Positions 25,942 to 34,847 of a DNA stretch of 64,000 nt are shown here, one piece after another. Every line of letters starts with the position of its first letter. Position 1 is the stretch's first letter. A model generated the notes under the pieces. It did no database searches. It was not told the origin of the DNA and saw nothing but the letters and a program-made list of their open reading frames with translations. Source of the stretch: Lentzea cavernae (GTDB lineage Bacteria > Actinomycetota > Actinomycetes > Mycobacteriales > Pseudonocardiaceae). The translations under genes and the position numbers were made by a program. The stretch is from NCBI RefSeq assembly GCF_014653695.1, contig NZ_BNAR01000001.1, forward strand, positions 930,001 through 994,000. Direction: 5' to 3'.

Positions 25942-27969
25942 GTGACTGCACTGCTGGAGAGCTACGCCGCGGGCCGCTGGTTCCGCGCCCAGGCAGAGGG
26001 AGAACCTCTGCTCGACGCGGTGACCGGCGAGGAGGTCGCGCGGCTGTCGAGCGAGGGCCTCGACCTGCGCCAGATGACCGACCACGCCAAGCGCGTCGGT
26101 GGCCCGGCGATCCGCGAGCTGACGTTCCACCAGCGCGCCCTGCTCATCAAGGAACTCGCGAAGCACCTCAGCGCCGACAAGGACTCGTTGTACGAGCTGT
26201 CCTTCCGCACGGGTGCGACGAAGCGCGACTCGCTGGTCGACATCGACGGCGGGTTCGGCACGTTGTTCAGCTTCGCGAGCAAGGGCGTGCGCGAGCTTCC
26301 GAACGACATCGTCGTGCTCGACGGCGGACTGGAGCGCCTCGGCCGTGAGGGCACGTTCCTCGGCCAGCACGTCTACACCTCACGCCCTGGTGTGGCGGTG
26401 CAGATCAACGCCTTCAACTTCCCCGTGTGGGGCATGCTCGAAAAGCTCGCGCCCGCGTTCCTGGCGGGCCTGCCGACCATCGTGAAGCCCGCGTCGCAGA
26501 CCTCGTACCTCACCGAGGCCGTGGTCCGCCGGATCATCGAGTCCGGCATCCTCCCGGAGGGTTCGCTGCAGCTGCTGTCCGGCAGCCCGCGCGGCCTCCT
26601 CGACGTGCTCGACGAGCAGGACTCGGTGGCGTTCACCGGATCCGCGCACACCGCCGGGATCCTGCGCAACCACCCGAACGTCCAGCACGGCGGCGTGCGC
26701 CTGCAGGTCGAGGCGGACTCGCTGAACTGCTCGATCCTCGGCCCCGACGTGCGACCGGACGACCCGGAGTTCGACCTGTTCGTCAAGGGTGTCGTCGCCG
26801 AGATGACCGTCAAGGCGGGCCAGAAGTGCACGGCGATCCGGCGCGCCATCGTGCCGGAGCAGATCGCCGGCGAGGTGACCGAGGCCATCGCCGCACGGCT
26901 GGCGAAGATCACCGTGGGCAACCCCGCCGACGAGAGCGTGCGGATGGGCGCGCTGGCGTCGCTCGGGCAGCGCGACGAGGTGCGCAAGGCCGTCGAGGCG
27001 CTGCGCACCTCCGCCGAGATCGTGTTCGGCGACCCGAACCAGGTGCAGCTCGTCGACGCGGACGCCGAACGCGGCGCGTTCCTGTCCCCCGTGCTGCTGC
27101 GAGCCCGTGCGGACGCCTCCGAGCCGCACGACATCGAGCCGTTCGGCCCGGTCAGCACGGTGATCACCTACCGCACCACCGCGGAGGCGGTCGAACTCGC
27201 CGCCCGCGGCAAGGGCAGCCTCGTGGGCTCGGTCGTCACGCACGACCCCGCCGTCGCACGTCAGATCGTGCTGGGCGTCGCGCCGTGGCACGGCCGGATC
27301 CTGGTGCTGGACCGCGACGACGCCAAGGAGTCCACCGGCCACGGCTCACCGCTGCCGATGCTCGTGCACGGCGGTCCCGGTCGCGCGGGCGGCGGCGAGG
27401 AGCTGGGCGGCGTGCGCGGCGTGCTGCACCACATGCAGCGCACCGCGATCCAGGCGTCACCGGACATGCTCACCGCCATCACCGGCCGGTGGACGACCGG
27501 CTCGAAGCGCCTGGCCGACGACGTGCACCCGTTCCGCAAGTCGCTGGCGGAGCTGAAGATCGGTGACTTCGTCAAGTCCGGTGAGCGCCAGGTGACGCTC
27601 GCCGACATCGACCACTTCGCCGAGTTCACCGGCGACACGTTCTACGCCCACACCGATCCCGAGGCGGCGGCCGCGAACCCGTTGTTCGGCGGGATCGTGG
27701 CGCACGGCTACCTGGTCGTGTCGCTGGCGGCCGGACTGTTCGTCGAACCGAACCCCGGTCCGGTGCTCGCGAACTTCGGCGTGGACTCGCTGCGGTTCCT
27801 GACGCCGGTGAAGGCGGGCGACACGATCGCGGTCACGTTGACGGTCAAGCAGATCACGCCGCGCACCAACGCCGAGTACGGCGAGGTGCGGTGGGACGCC
27901 GTGGTGACGAACCAGGACGGGGACCCGGTCGCCACCTACGACGTCCTCACGCTGGTGGCCAAGAACTAG
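25942..27969 (+). CDS. paaZ: Bifunctional PaaZ: oxepin-CoA hydrolase / aldehyde dehydrogenase
   Basis: Encodes 675 aa, the normal PaaZ size. Residues about 1-520 form an aldehyde dehydrogenase with Glu258 (VEADS) and catalytic Cys296 (AGQKCTA). Residues about 545-675 are a MaoC-like hydratase with DHFAEFTGDTFYAHTD. The enzyme opens oxepin-CoA and oxidises the resulting semialdehyde in the aerobic phenylacetyl-CoA pathway. GTG 25942 begins the recognisable protein; the open frame before it is not family sequence. The epoxidase genes paaABCDE are not in the window. Confidence 0.93.
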   Translation: MTALLESYAAGRWFRAQAEGEPLLDAVTGEEVARLSSEGLDLRQMTDHAKRVGGPAIRELTFHQRALLIKELAKHLSADKDSLYELSFRTGATKRDSLVDIDGGFGTLFSFASKGVRELPNDIVVLDGGLERLGREGTFLGQHVYTSRPGVAVQINAFNFPVWGMLEKLAPAFLAGLPTIVKPASQTSYLTEAVVRRIIESGILPEGSLQLLSGSPRGLLDVLDEQDSVAFTGSAHTAGILRNHPNVQHGGVRLQVEADSLNCSILGPDVRPDDPEFDLFVKGVVAEMTVKAGQKCTAIRRAIVPEQIAGEVTEAIAARLAKITVGNPADESVRMGALASLGQRDEVRKAVEALRTSAEIVFGDPNQVQLVDADAERGAFLSPVLLRARADASEPHDIEPFGPVSTVITYRTTAEAVELAARGKGSLVGSVVTHDPAVARQIVLGVAPWHGRILVLDRDDAKESTGHGSPLPMLVHGGPGRAGGGEELGGVRGVLHHMQRTAIQASPDMLTAITGRWTTGSKRLADDVHPFRKSLAELKIGDFVKSGERQVTLADIDHFAEFTGDTFYAHTDPEAAAANPLFGGIVAHGYLVVSLAAGLFVEPNPGPVLANFGVDSLRFLTPVKAGDTIAVTLTVKQITPRTNAEYGEVRWDAVVTNQDGDPVATYDVLTLVAKN

Positions 27970-27979
27970 CGACCACGGA

Positions 27980-28067
27980 TGCGTCGGTGTCGCAGGGCAT
28001 CCTGCGGGACATCCAGACCTGGGGCCCGCCGGTCCCGGCCGAGGGCCCGGCAGGCGGCACCGACGCA
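27980..28067. other. Structured intergenic element, possible complex terminator
   Basis: TGCGTCGGTG (27980-27989) pairs perfectly with CACCGACGCA (28058-28067). Inside lie a hairpin CGCAGG-GCAT-CCTGCG (27991-28006) and GGGCCC repeats that can form a second one. It sits after paaZ and before the end of a convergent small gene, so a bidirectional terminator is the simplest reading; a structured RNA is possible. Confidence 0.5.
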
Positions 28068-28146
28068 GGTGTGACGGCCGCACCTCCTGCGGGACTCTCG
28101 CCCAGGACGCGCCCCGGACCCAACGCGGGCAGACCCCACCGCGGGC

Positions 28147-28320
28147 TCAGCTCGGCCACTCCGGCACCTCGAAGCTCCCCGCGTACTGCGGCACGACCTG
28201 CTCGTGCCGCGGCTCTCGCGGTGCGGTGAGGGTGGGCGCGGGCGGTGTCGCCGCCGCTCTGGCGGGCGCAGCGCTCACGTACTTGGCGTAGAGCTCGTCG
28301 AAGATCGGTGTTCCGGTCAT
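28147..28320 (-). CDS. Small hypothetical protein
   Basis: Encodes 57 aa beginning MTGTPIFDELYAKYVSAAPA, then an Ala/Pro/Arg-rich linker and an acidic/aromatic tail ending FEVPEWPS. A short helix plus disordered linker is the visible architecture. No Shine-Dalgarno sequence precedes either ATG (28320 or 28329). It resembles short actinobacterial PIFDEL-type orphans whose role is unknown. It lies between paaZ and paaK. Confidence 0.55.
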   Translation of the reverse strand: MTGTPIFDELYAKYVSAAPARAAATPPAPTLTAPREPRHEQVVPQYAGSFEVPEWPS

Positions 28321-28400
28321 GCAGAGCATGGTGAGGAGAGGAGATCACGGATCCAGTCACAAAACTTCTAAACCGCTGGATCAGGTGACAATTCCGACGC

Positions 28401-29699
28401 TCACCGCGGGGGGCGGCGGTCCACGATCCGCTTCATCTTGCCCACCGAACGCTCGATCCCGCCGGGTGCGACGACCTCGACGGCGACCGTGACGCCGATG
28501 GAGTTCTTCACGAGCTTCTTGAGCTCCGCGGCGGTGTCGCCTGCCGCGGCGTCCTCGCGGTGCTCGACCACGACGGTCAGGTCGTCGAGGTTGCCTGTGC
28601 GGCTCAGCACGCACTGGAAGTGCGGCGACAGGGCGGGGACGCGCAGGATCAGCTCCTCGATCTGCGTCGGGAAGAGGTTCACGCCGCGCAGGATGATCAT
28701 GTCGTCGGTGCGGCCGGTGATCTTCTCGATCCGGCGCATCGACCGCGCGGTGCCCGGCAGCAGGCGGGTCAGGTCGCGGGTGCGGTAGCGGATGATCGGC
28801 ATGGCCTGCTTGGTGAGCGAGGTGAAGACGAGCTCACCCTCCTCGCCGTCGGGCAGCACCTCGCCGGTGACCGGGTCGATCACCTCCGGGTAGAAGTGGT
28901 CCTCCCAGACGTGCAGGCCGTCCTTGGTCTCCACGCACTCGCTCGCCACGCCGGGCCCGATGACCTCGGACAGCCCGTAGATGTCGACGGCGTGCATGTC
29001 GAGGCGCCGCTCCATCTCGTGGCGCATGTCGTTGGTCCACGGCTCGGCGCCGAAGATGCCGACCTTCAACGACGTCGAGCGCGGGTCGAGCCCCTGGCGC
29101 TCCATCTCGTCGATGATCGAGAGCATGTAGGACGGCGTCACCATGATGACGTCGGGCTCGAAGTCGCGGATCAGCTGGACCTGGCGCTCGGTCATGCCGC
29201 CGGACACCGGGACGACCGTGCAGCCGAGCTTCTCCGCACCCGCGTGCGCGCCCAGTCCGCCGGTGAACAGGCCGTAGCCGTAAGCGTTGTGCAGGATGTG
29301 CCCCTGGCGCCCACCGGCCGCGCGGATGCTGCGCGCCATCACGGTCGCCCACGTCTCGAGGTCGTCGCGCGTGTAGCCGACGACGGTCGGCCTGCCGGTG
29401 GTGCCCGAGGAGGCGTGGACCCGCACGACCTCCTGCCGCGGCACCGCGAACATGCCGAACGGGTAGTTGTCCCGCAGGTCGGCCTTCGTGGTGAACGGCA
29501 GCTTCGCGAGGTCCGCCAACGACTTCACGTCGTCGGGGTGCACGCCCGCCGCGTCGAGGGAGGCCCGGTGGTGCGGCACGTTGTCGTACGCGTGCCGCAC
29601 CGACCACCGCAGCCGTTCGAGCTGCAACGCGCGCAGCTCGTCCACCGACGCGGTCTCGATCGGCTCCAGGTCACCCGGCTGCGGGCTCAGGTCCAGCAT
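28401..29699 (-). CDS. paaK: Phenylacetate-CoA ligase
   Basis: Encodes 432 aa, the standard PaaK length. It has the adenylation P-loop VHASSGTTGRPTVVGYT, the core motif IYGLSEVIGPGVASEC, and the C-terminal AMP-binding_C domain with DDMIILRGVNLFPTQIE. It activates phenylacetate to phenylacetyl-CoA. It begins 45 nt after the bkd E2 gene on the same strand, with a palindrome in the gap. Confidence 0.93.
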   Translation of the reverse strand: MLDLSPQPGDLEPIETASVDELRALQLERLRWSVRHAYDNVPHHRASLDAAGVHPDDVKSLADLAKLPFTTKADLRDNYPFGMFAVPRQEVVRVHASSGTTGRPTVVGYTRDDLETWATVMARSIRAAGGRQGHILHNAYGYGLFTGGLGAHAGAEKLGCTVVPVSGGMTERQVQLIRDFEPDVIMVTPSYMLSIIDEMERQGLDPRSTSLKVGIFGAEPWTNDMRHEMERRLDMHAVDIYGLSEVIGPGVASECVETKDGLHVWEDHFYPEVIDPVTGEVLPDGEEGELVFTSLTKQAMPIIRYRTRDLTRLLPGTARSMRRIEKITGRTDDMIILRGVNLFPTQIEELILRVPALSPHFQCVLSRTGNLDDLTVVVEHREDAAAGDTAAELKKLVKNSIGVTVAVEVVAPGGIERSVGKMKRIVDRRPPR

Positions 29700-29717
29700 C
29701 GCGTCCTCCTCGGTCGC

Positions 29718-29734
29718 CCGTTGCCCGGCAACGG
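29718..29734 (-). promoter_or_regulatory. Palindrome before paaK
   Basis: CCGTTGCC and GGCAACGG arms flank a single central C. It lies in the 45-bp gap between the E2 stop and the paaK start. It could be an operator of paaK; the loop is too tight for a good terminator with all pairs closed. Confidence 0.4.
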
Positions 29735-29744
29735 TAGCCCGGTG

Positions 29745-31016
29745 CTACAGGTCCGCCATCGCCGACTTCGGGTTCTCGACGCAGTCGGCGACGAACCGGA
29801 GGAAGCCTCCCGCCGTGCCGCCGTCGCAGACGCGGTGGTCGAACACCAGCGACAACTGGACGATGTGCCGCACCGCGATCTCGCCGTCGACCACCCACGG
29901 CCGGGGCAGGATCCGGCCCATGCCGAGGATCGCGACCTCGGGGTGGTTGATGATCGCGGCGCTGCCGTCGACCCCGAGCACGCCGTAGTTGTTGAGGGTG
30001 AACGAACCGGACGTGAGTTCGGCGGCGGTGGCCGTGCCCTCGCGGGCGGCGGCGGTGAGCCTGCGGATCTCGGTGTCGAGGCCGCGCATGCTCAGCCGGT
30101 GCGCGTCCTTCACCGCCGGGACGACGAGGCCGCGGTCGGTCTGCGCGGCGAGGCCGAGGTTGACGCCGTCGAGGTGGGTGATCTCGCCGCGGCCGGTGTC
30201 GACGCGGGAGTTCAGCTCGGGGAAGCGGGCGAGTCCCGCCACGACGAACCGGGCGACCATCGCCAGAACCCCCGGTGCCGCACCGGTTTCCTTCAGTTCG
30301 GCGCGGAGGTCCAGCAACGCGGTCGCGTCGACGTCCACCCACGTCGTCGCCTCGGGGATCTCGGTGCGGCTGCGGGCCAGCGTGGTGGCGACCGCCTTGC
30401 GCATGCCCGTCAACGGCACTCGGGTGCGGATCGGCAGACCCGTGCGCTGGTCCACATCGGACACCGGCGCGTTCACGACCGGTTCCGGCACGACTGGCTC
30501 GGGCACGACGACCGCGGCTTCGACGTCGCGGCGGGTGATCAGGCCGTCCGGTCCGGTGCCGGTCAGCGCGCCGAGGTCGACGCCGTTGTCCCGCGCGAGC
30601 CGGCGCACGATCGGCGACTGCACGGCGGGGCGGTCCCCGTTCGGCGACGGGGTGGAACGGGGAACGGCCTTCCTGCGGCGGCGACGGGAGGTGGTCGTCT
30701 CCGAGGTGCCGTAGCCGATCAGGACGTTGCCGGAACCGGCGCGCTCCTCCTCGACGTAGGTGTCGGCGGCGGACTGCCCGGCCTCGACCGAGATCAACGG
30801 CGATCCGACCAGGAGGGTCGCGCCCTCCTCGCCGTGCAGCCGCGCGACCACGCCGCCGAACGGCGACGGCACCTCGACCATCGCCTTGGCCGTCTCGACC
30901 TCGGCCACGGGCTCGTCCACGGCGACGGGGTCACCGGTCTTGACGAGCCACCGGACCAGCACGGCCTCGGTCAGTCCCTCACCGAGGTCGGGAAGGTCGA
31001 ACACCCGGGTGCTCAC
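29745..31016 (-). CDS. Branched-chain 2-oxoacid dehydrogenase E2 (dihydrolipoyl acyltransferase)
   Basis: Encodes 423 aa. A single lipoyl domain (lysine in EVETAKAMVEVPSP) comes first. A linker with an RRRRRK run and a peripheral-subunit-binding domain (SPIVRRLARDNGVDLGALTG) follow. The catalytic domain has the HRVCDGG active site. GTG 31016 overlaps the E1beta stop by 4 bp. It transfers the acyl group to CoA as the core of the complex. No E3 gene is present locally. Confidence 0.9.
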   Translation of the reverse strand: MSTRVFDLPDLGEGLTEAVLVRWLVKTGDPVAVDEPVAEVETAKAMVEVPSPFGGVVARLHGEEGATLLVGSPLISVEAGQSAADTYVEEERAGSGNVLIGYGTSETTTSRRRRRKAVPRSTPSPNGDRPAVQSPIVRRLARDNGVDLGALTGTGPDGLITRRDVEAAVVVPEPVVPEPVVNAPVSDVDQRTGLPIRTRVPLTGMRKAVATTLARSRTEIPEATTWVDVDATALLDLRAELKETGAAPGVLAMVARFVVAGLARFPELNSRVDTGRGEITHLDGVNLGLAAQTDRGLVVPAVKDAHRLSMRGLDTEIRRLTAAAREGTATAAELTSGSFTLNNYGVLGVDGSAAIINHPEVAILGMGRILPRPWVVDGEIAVRHIVQLSLVFDHRVCDGGTAGGFLRFVADCVENPKSAMADL

Positions 31017-32002
31017 GCGGCGTCCTCCCACTGCAACGTGTCGACGGCGTCGAGGATCCGGTCCACGCCGGGGAGGAAGTGGTGCTCCAGTTTCGGTGGC
31101 GGATAGGGGACGTCGAACCCGGTGACCCGGCGCACGGGCGCCTCCAGGTGGTGGAAGCAGCGCTCGCCCACCCGTGCCGCGATCTCCGACGCCACGGAGG
31201 CGAAGCCGGGTGCCTCGGCGACGACGACGGCGCGGCCGGTCTTGCGGACCTCGGCGCACACGGTCTCGTCGTCGAACGGGACGATGGAGCGCAGGTCGAC
31301 CACGCCCAGGTCACGGCCCTCGGTCGCGGCCTGCTCGGCGGCGGCCAGCGCCACCGGCACGGACGGGCCGTAGGCGATCAGCGTGGCGTCCTTGCCGGGG
31401 CGCCGGACCACGGCACGGCCGATGGGCGGCACCGCCACCGACACGTCGACTTCTTCCCTGGCGAAGTAGTGCTTCTTGGGCTCCAGGAAGACCACCGGGT
31501 CCGAGCCGGCGATCGCCGCGCGCAGCAGCCCGTAGGCGTCGGCGTTGGTGGCGGGCGCGACGACGGTGAGACCGGGGGTGTGCGCGTAGTAGGCCTCGGA
31601 CGAGTCGCAGTGGTGCTCGACCCCGCCGATTCCGCCCGCGTAGGGGATCCGGATGACGATCGGCAGCCGCACCTTGCCGCGGGTGCGGTTGCCGAGCTTC
31701 GCGACGTGGCTGACGATCTGCTCGAACGCGGGGTACGCGAAGGCGTCGAACTGCATCTCGACGACCGGGCGCATGCCGTTCATGGCCATGCCCACCGCCA
31801 TGCCGACGATCCCGGACTCGGCCAGCGGGGTGTCGAAGACCCGGCTCTCGCCGAAGTCGCGGTGCAGGCCGTCGGTCACGCGGAAGACACCGCCCAGCTG
31901 GGCCACGTCCTCGCCGAACACCACGACGGAGTCGTCCTGCGCGATCGCGTCCCTCAGCGCGGCGTTGATCGCCTGCGCCATCGTCATCTTCTCGGCGCTC
32001 AT
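31013..32002 (-). CDS. 2-oxoisovalerate dehydrogenase E1 beta subunit
   Basis: Encodes 329 aa, full length, with the transketolase pyrimidine domain (VVFGEDVAQLGGVFRVTDGL) and C-terminal domain. The ESGIVGMAVGMAMNG and EMQFDAFAYPAFEQI motifs are typical of BkdB/PdhB-type subunits. Its ATG overlaps the E1alpha stop by one base. With E1alpha it decarboxylates branched-chain 2-oxoacids, supplying starter units for branched fatty acids and products of amino-acid breakdown. Confidence 0.92.
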   Translation of the reverse strand: MSAEKMTMAQAINAALRDAIAQDDSVVVFGEDVAQLGGVFRVTDGLHRDFGESRVFDTPLAESGIVGMAVGMAMNGMRPVVEMQFDAFAYPAFEQIVSHVAKLGNRTRGKVRLPIVIRIPYAGGIGGVEHHCDSSEAYYAHTPGLTVVAPATNADAYGLLRAAIAGSDPVVFLEPKKHYFAREEVDVSVAVPPIGRAVVRRPGKDATLIAYGPSVPVALAAAEQAATEGRDLGVVDLRSIVPFDDETVCAEVRKTGRAVVVAEAPGFASVASEIAARVGERCFHHLEAPVRRVTGFDVPYPPPKLEHHFLPGVDRILDAVDTLQWEDAA

Positions 32003-33078
32003 CAGGCCTCCTCGAGGTCGAGCTCGGCCCGCAGCGCCGCGCGCTGCTCCGCCAGCTGGGGCGTGGGGGTGGAGTAGAGGTGGGCGAAGATCTCCTCGGG
32101 ATCGGCGGAGGTCTCGGCGCCGACCCCGGCGCGGACCGCGGCCGCCATCTCCTCCGCGGCGGCGGTGATCTCCCGCTCGCGTTCGTCGTCGAGCGCCCCC
32201 ACCGCCGTCAGGTAGGCCTTCACCCGCAGCAGCGGGTCGCGCGGCAACCAGTCGGCGACCTCGTCGTCGGCGCGGTAGCGGCTGGCGTCGTCGGCGTTGG
32301 TGTGCGACTCGATGCGGTACGTGTCGGCCTCGACCAGCGTCGGCCCCTCCCCCGCGCGGGCACGGGCCACGGCCTCGCCGAGCACCTTCTCGAGCGCCGG
32401 CAGGTCGTTGCCGTCCACGCGGAAGCCCGGCATGCCGTACCCGATCGCCTTGGCCGCGAGGGAAGGCGCGACCGACTGCCGCGCGAGCGGCACGGAGATC
32501 GCGTACTTGTTGTTCTGCACGAAGAAGACGACCGGTGCTTTGAAGACGGCGGCGAAGTTGCAGGCCTCGTGGAAGTCGCCCTCGCTCGTCGCGCCGTCAC
32601 CGCACAGCGCCATCACGACCGTGTCCTCGCCCTTGAGCCGTGCCGCATGTCCGACACCGACCGCGTGCAGCAGTTGCGTGGCCAGCGGAGTGGCCTGGGG
32701 CGCGACCTTGTGCTCGTTCGGGTCGTAACCGCAGTGCCAGTCGCCGCGCAACAACGTGAGCACCTCGACCGGGTCCACCCCGCGGGCGGCGATCGCGGCC
32801 GTGTCGCGGTAGGTCGGGAACAACCAGTCGCCGTCGGAGAGCACCGACGCGCACGCGACCTGACAGGCCTCCTGCCCGCGCGAGGACGGGTACACGGCCA
32901 ACCGTCCCTGACGGACCAAAGCCCCGCACTGCTCGTTCAGCCTGCGGGCGAACACGAGCTTGCGGTACCCCTCGGCCAGTGCCTCGGCGTCGGGCTTCGA
33001 CGCTCCCCTGACCAGGCGCCCGGTCTCGTCCAGCAACCGGGCCGGGGTGATGGCCGCCTTGAGCTGACCGGCACTCAT
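32002..33078 (-). CDS. 2-oxoisovalerate dehydrogenase E1 alpha subunit
   Basis: Encodes 358 aa. The thiamine-diphosphate motif GDGATSEGDFHEACNFAAVF ends in VQNNKYAISVP. The phosphorylation-loop region YRIESHTNADDASRYR is present as in bacterial E1alpha. ATG 33078 has GGAGG 5 nt upstream and is preferred to the GTG at 33084. First gene of the three-gene operon, divergent from an Lrp-type regulator. Confidence 0.92.
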   Translation of the reverse strand: MSAGQLKAAITPARLLDETGRLVRGASKPDAEALAEGYRKLVFARRLNEQCGALVRQGRLAVYPSSRGQEACQVACASVLSDGDWLFPTYRDTAAIAARGVDPVEVLTLLRGDWHCGYDPNEHKVAPQATPLATQLLHAVGVGHAARLKGEDTVVMALCGDGATSEGDFHEACNFAAVFKAPVVFFVQNNKYAISVPLARQSVAPSLAAKAIGYGMPGFRVDGNDLPALEKVLGEAVARARAGEGPTLVEADTYRIESHTNADDASRYRADDEVADWLPRDPLLRVKAYLTAVGALDDEREREITAAAEEMAAAVRAGVGAETSADPEEIFAHLYSTPTPQLAEQRAALRAELDLEEA

Positions 33079-33187
33079 CCGCACCTCCGCGAGCAGTTAC
33101 ATCAGGCCCGCATCGTGCCTAGATGACTGGCCAAACGGCTAGATCCGCGCGAGAGTGCGAGACGATTGACTTCACGGCACGATTCAG

Positions 33188-33205
33188 CCGGTCCAGTCGG
33201 ACCGG
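33188..33205. promoter_or_regulatory. Candidate Lrp-type operator
   Basis: CCGGTCC-N4-GGACCGG is a 7-bp-arm inverted repeat between the divergent E1alpha and Lrp genes, 34 nt before the Lrp start. Confidence 0.5.
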
Positions 33206-33238
33206 ACCGGCACGCTTTTGACCTCGGGAGTGAGACAC

Positions 33239-33676
33239 GTGGACGCGGAACTGGACGAGATCGACCGCCGGATCCTCAGCGAACTCGAGGCGGACGGCCG
33301 CCTGTCCGGGCGCGCGCTGGCCGAACGCGTGACGATCTCGCGCGCGAACGCCTACGCCCGCTTCGAACGCCTCGTGGCGGACGGGGTGATCACCGGCTTC
33401 ACCGCGCGGGTGGACCCGGTCAAGGTCGGGCTGACCACGTCGGCCTACGTCGCGATGACGGTGCGGCAGAACAACTGGCGCGACCTGCAGGCACAGCTGC
33501 GGGCCATCCCGGAGGTGCGGCACATGGCGCTGATGGGCGGCGAGTTCGACGTGATGCTGCTCGTCAGGGCGGCGGACAACAACGCGCTGCGGCGGGTGGT
33601 GCTGGAGGAGTTGCAGACGATCCCCGGGGTGCTGTCGACCAAGACGTTCCTGATCTTCGAGGACGCGGAGAACTGA
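33239..33676 (+). CDS. Lrp/AsnC-family regulator (BkdR-like)
   Basis: Encodes 145 aa. The N-terminal HTH includes IDRRILSELEADGRLSGRALAERVTISRANAYARFERL. A C-terminal RAM (AsnC ligand) domain has GEFDVMLLVRAADNNALRRVV. GTG 33239 has GGGAG 8 nt upstream. It is divergent from the 2-oxoacid dehydrogenase operon and most likely controls it in response to branched-chain amino or oxo acids, as BkdR does in other bacteria. Confidence 0.88.
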   Translation: MDAELDEIDRRILSELEADGRLSGRALAERVTISRANAYARFERLVADGVITGFTARVDPVKVGLTTSAYVAMTVRQNNWRDLQAQLRAIPEVRHMALMGGEFDVMLLVRAADNNALRRVVLEELQTIPGVLSTKTFLIFEDAEN

Positions 33677-33682
33677 CCGGGA

Positions 33683-33859
33683 TCAGCCCAGCCAGGTCAG
33701 CAGGCTGCGCCAGGCAGGGGCCGAGAACGCGAGGACGTCGCCGCTCGCGTTCTTCGAGTCCCGCACCAGGGCGTCGTGGGCCAACGAGACCTCGACGCAG
33801 TCGCTGTCGGTCGTGCCGCCGCTGTGGCTGCTCTTACGCCAGGTCCGCTCCGCCGCCAT
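33683..33859 (-). CDS. DUF397 protein
   Basis: Encodes 58 aa with the complete DUF397 signature: WRKSSHSGGTTDSDCVEV near the start and VRDSKNASGDVLAFSAPAW near the end. The start ATG (33859) overlaps the end of the upstream XRE gene by 26 bp. DUF397 proteins are nearly always partners of an XRE/DUF5753 regulator and act with it in actinomycete development or antibiotic control. Confidence 0.9.
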   Translation of the reverse strand: MAAERTWRKSSHSGGTTDSDCVEVSLAHDALVRDSKNASGDVLAFSAPAWRSLLTWLG

Positions 33860-34685
33860 CAGGGTCCTCTCGAAGTCCGCTGACGTAGTTCGCCAGCTTG
33901 TTCTTCGATTGTTCCTCATCCAGCGCGACGGCATCCAACCTCTCGAAGAGCTTCCTGCTCCACGCGACCGCGAGGCCGTCCTGAGCGAACACCTTGGCGA
34001 GATCGGTCTCCGTGTAGGCCAGTGGCGAGGCCTTGCCGAACTCGAACAGCGTGCACTTCGAGTGGAACGCGACGCCCCGGATGTTCGCGGGGACGATCCG
34101 CACTATGTGAGCGTTGAAGAGGAGTCGCAGGTACTGGTCCTCCATGATCCGCGCGTCGCCGACACGCATCTGCAACGCCAGTTCGTGGACGTAGAAAACG
34201 CAGTCGGGGCGGTACGGCCGCTGCCAGATGCTCTGCCTCGCCATCCGGCGCTCGACGCCCTTCTCGATGGCCTCCGACGACTCGCAGCCGGTCTCCACGA
34301 ACAACGCGCGGACGTAGTCCTCGGTCTGCAAGAGGCCGGGAATCGCCAGGATCTCGTAGACCAGCATGGTCGTGGCCATCGATTCCGCCATGGCGAGCGT
34401 CCGCAGGTTGTTCGGCACCTGGGCGAAGTACAGGTCGAACGCGTGGCGGTAGCGGTTGCTGAAGTCCTGCAGGTAGTCGAGGTCCTTCCCGCACGTCGCC
34501 AGGTACTGGGCGAGGTCGATCTCGGTGGCGCGGGCCTTGCCGGTCTCGATGTTCGAGACCTTGCTCGGGTCCCACCCCAGCTGGACGGCCATCGCGCGGC
34601 CCCCGAAACTGGTGGAGTTCTCGCGCAGCCGGCGCAGTTCGTCGCCCAGGTCGCGGCTGTACGCGGTGGAGATGATCGCAGTCAT
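33834..34685 (-). CDS. XRE-family regulator with DUF5753 domain
   Basis: Encodes 283 aa. The N-terminal HTH (LGDELRRLRENSTSFGGRAM and LGWDPSKVSNIETGKARATE) is followed by the DUF5753 domain (about 95-270) with LVYEILAIPGLLQTEDYVRALF and RMARQSIWQR. ATG 34685 fits the usual family N-terminus. Paired with the overlapping DUF397 gene in the WhiJ/BldB-like arrangement common in actinomycetes. Confidence 0.9.
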   Translation of the reverse strand: MTAIISTAYSRDLGDELRRLRENSTSFGGRAMAVQLGWDPSKVSNIETGKARATEIDLAQYLATCGKDLDYLQDFSNRYRHAFDLYFAQVPNNLRTLAMAESMATTMLVYEILAIPGLLQTEDYVRALFVETGCESSEAIEKGVERRMARQSIWQRPYRPDCVFYVHELALQMRVGDARIMEDQYLRLLFNAHIVRIVPANIRGVAFHSKCTLFEFGKASPLAYTETDLAKVFAQDGLAVAWSRKLFERLDAVALDEEQSKNKLANYVSGLREDPDGGGADLA

Positions 34686-34776
34686 GCTCTTGGACCGTAA
34701 GCGTTGAAGCAGCTCCATTGAACGGCTCGTTCGGGTGAAAACAGACGCCGCGGAGTGCGGTCCGCGTCACATCGGC

Positions 34777-34808
34777 TTGAAGTTGACACCGGTGTCAACG
34801 AATAGCCT
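34777..34808 (+). promoter_or_regulatory. MerR-type promoter with palindrome in the spacer
   Basis: GTTGACACCGGTGTCAAC (34782-34799) is a perfect 18-bp palindrome. It fills the 19- to 20-nt spacer between TTGAAG (34777-34782) and ATAGCC/TAGCCT (34802-34808). This elongated spacer is the hallmark of MerR-activated promoters, and a MerR gene lies at the far end of the same locus. Confidence 0.65.
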
Positions 34809-34847
34809 CGCACTGTCCACAATTCGACGGTGCAGGAGTGATCCACG

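Noticed and set aside
28560..31106. 848-codon plus-strand frame opposite paaK and E2
   Set aside because: Shadow of two recognised enzymes; no family motif and biased composition.
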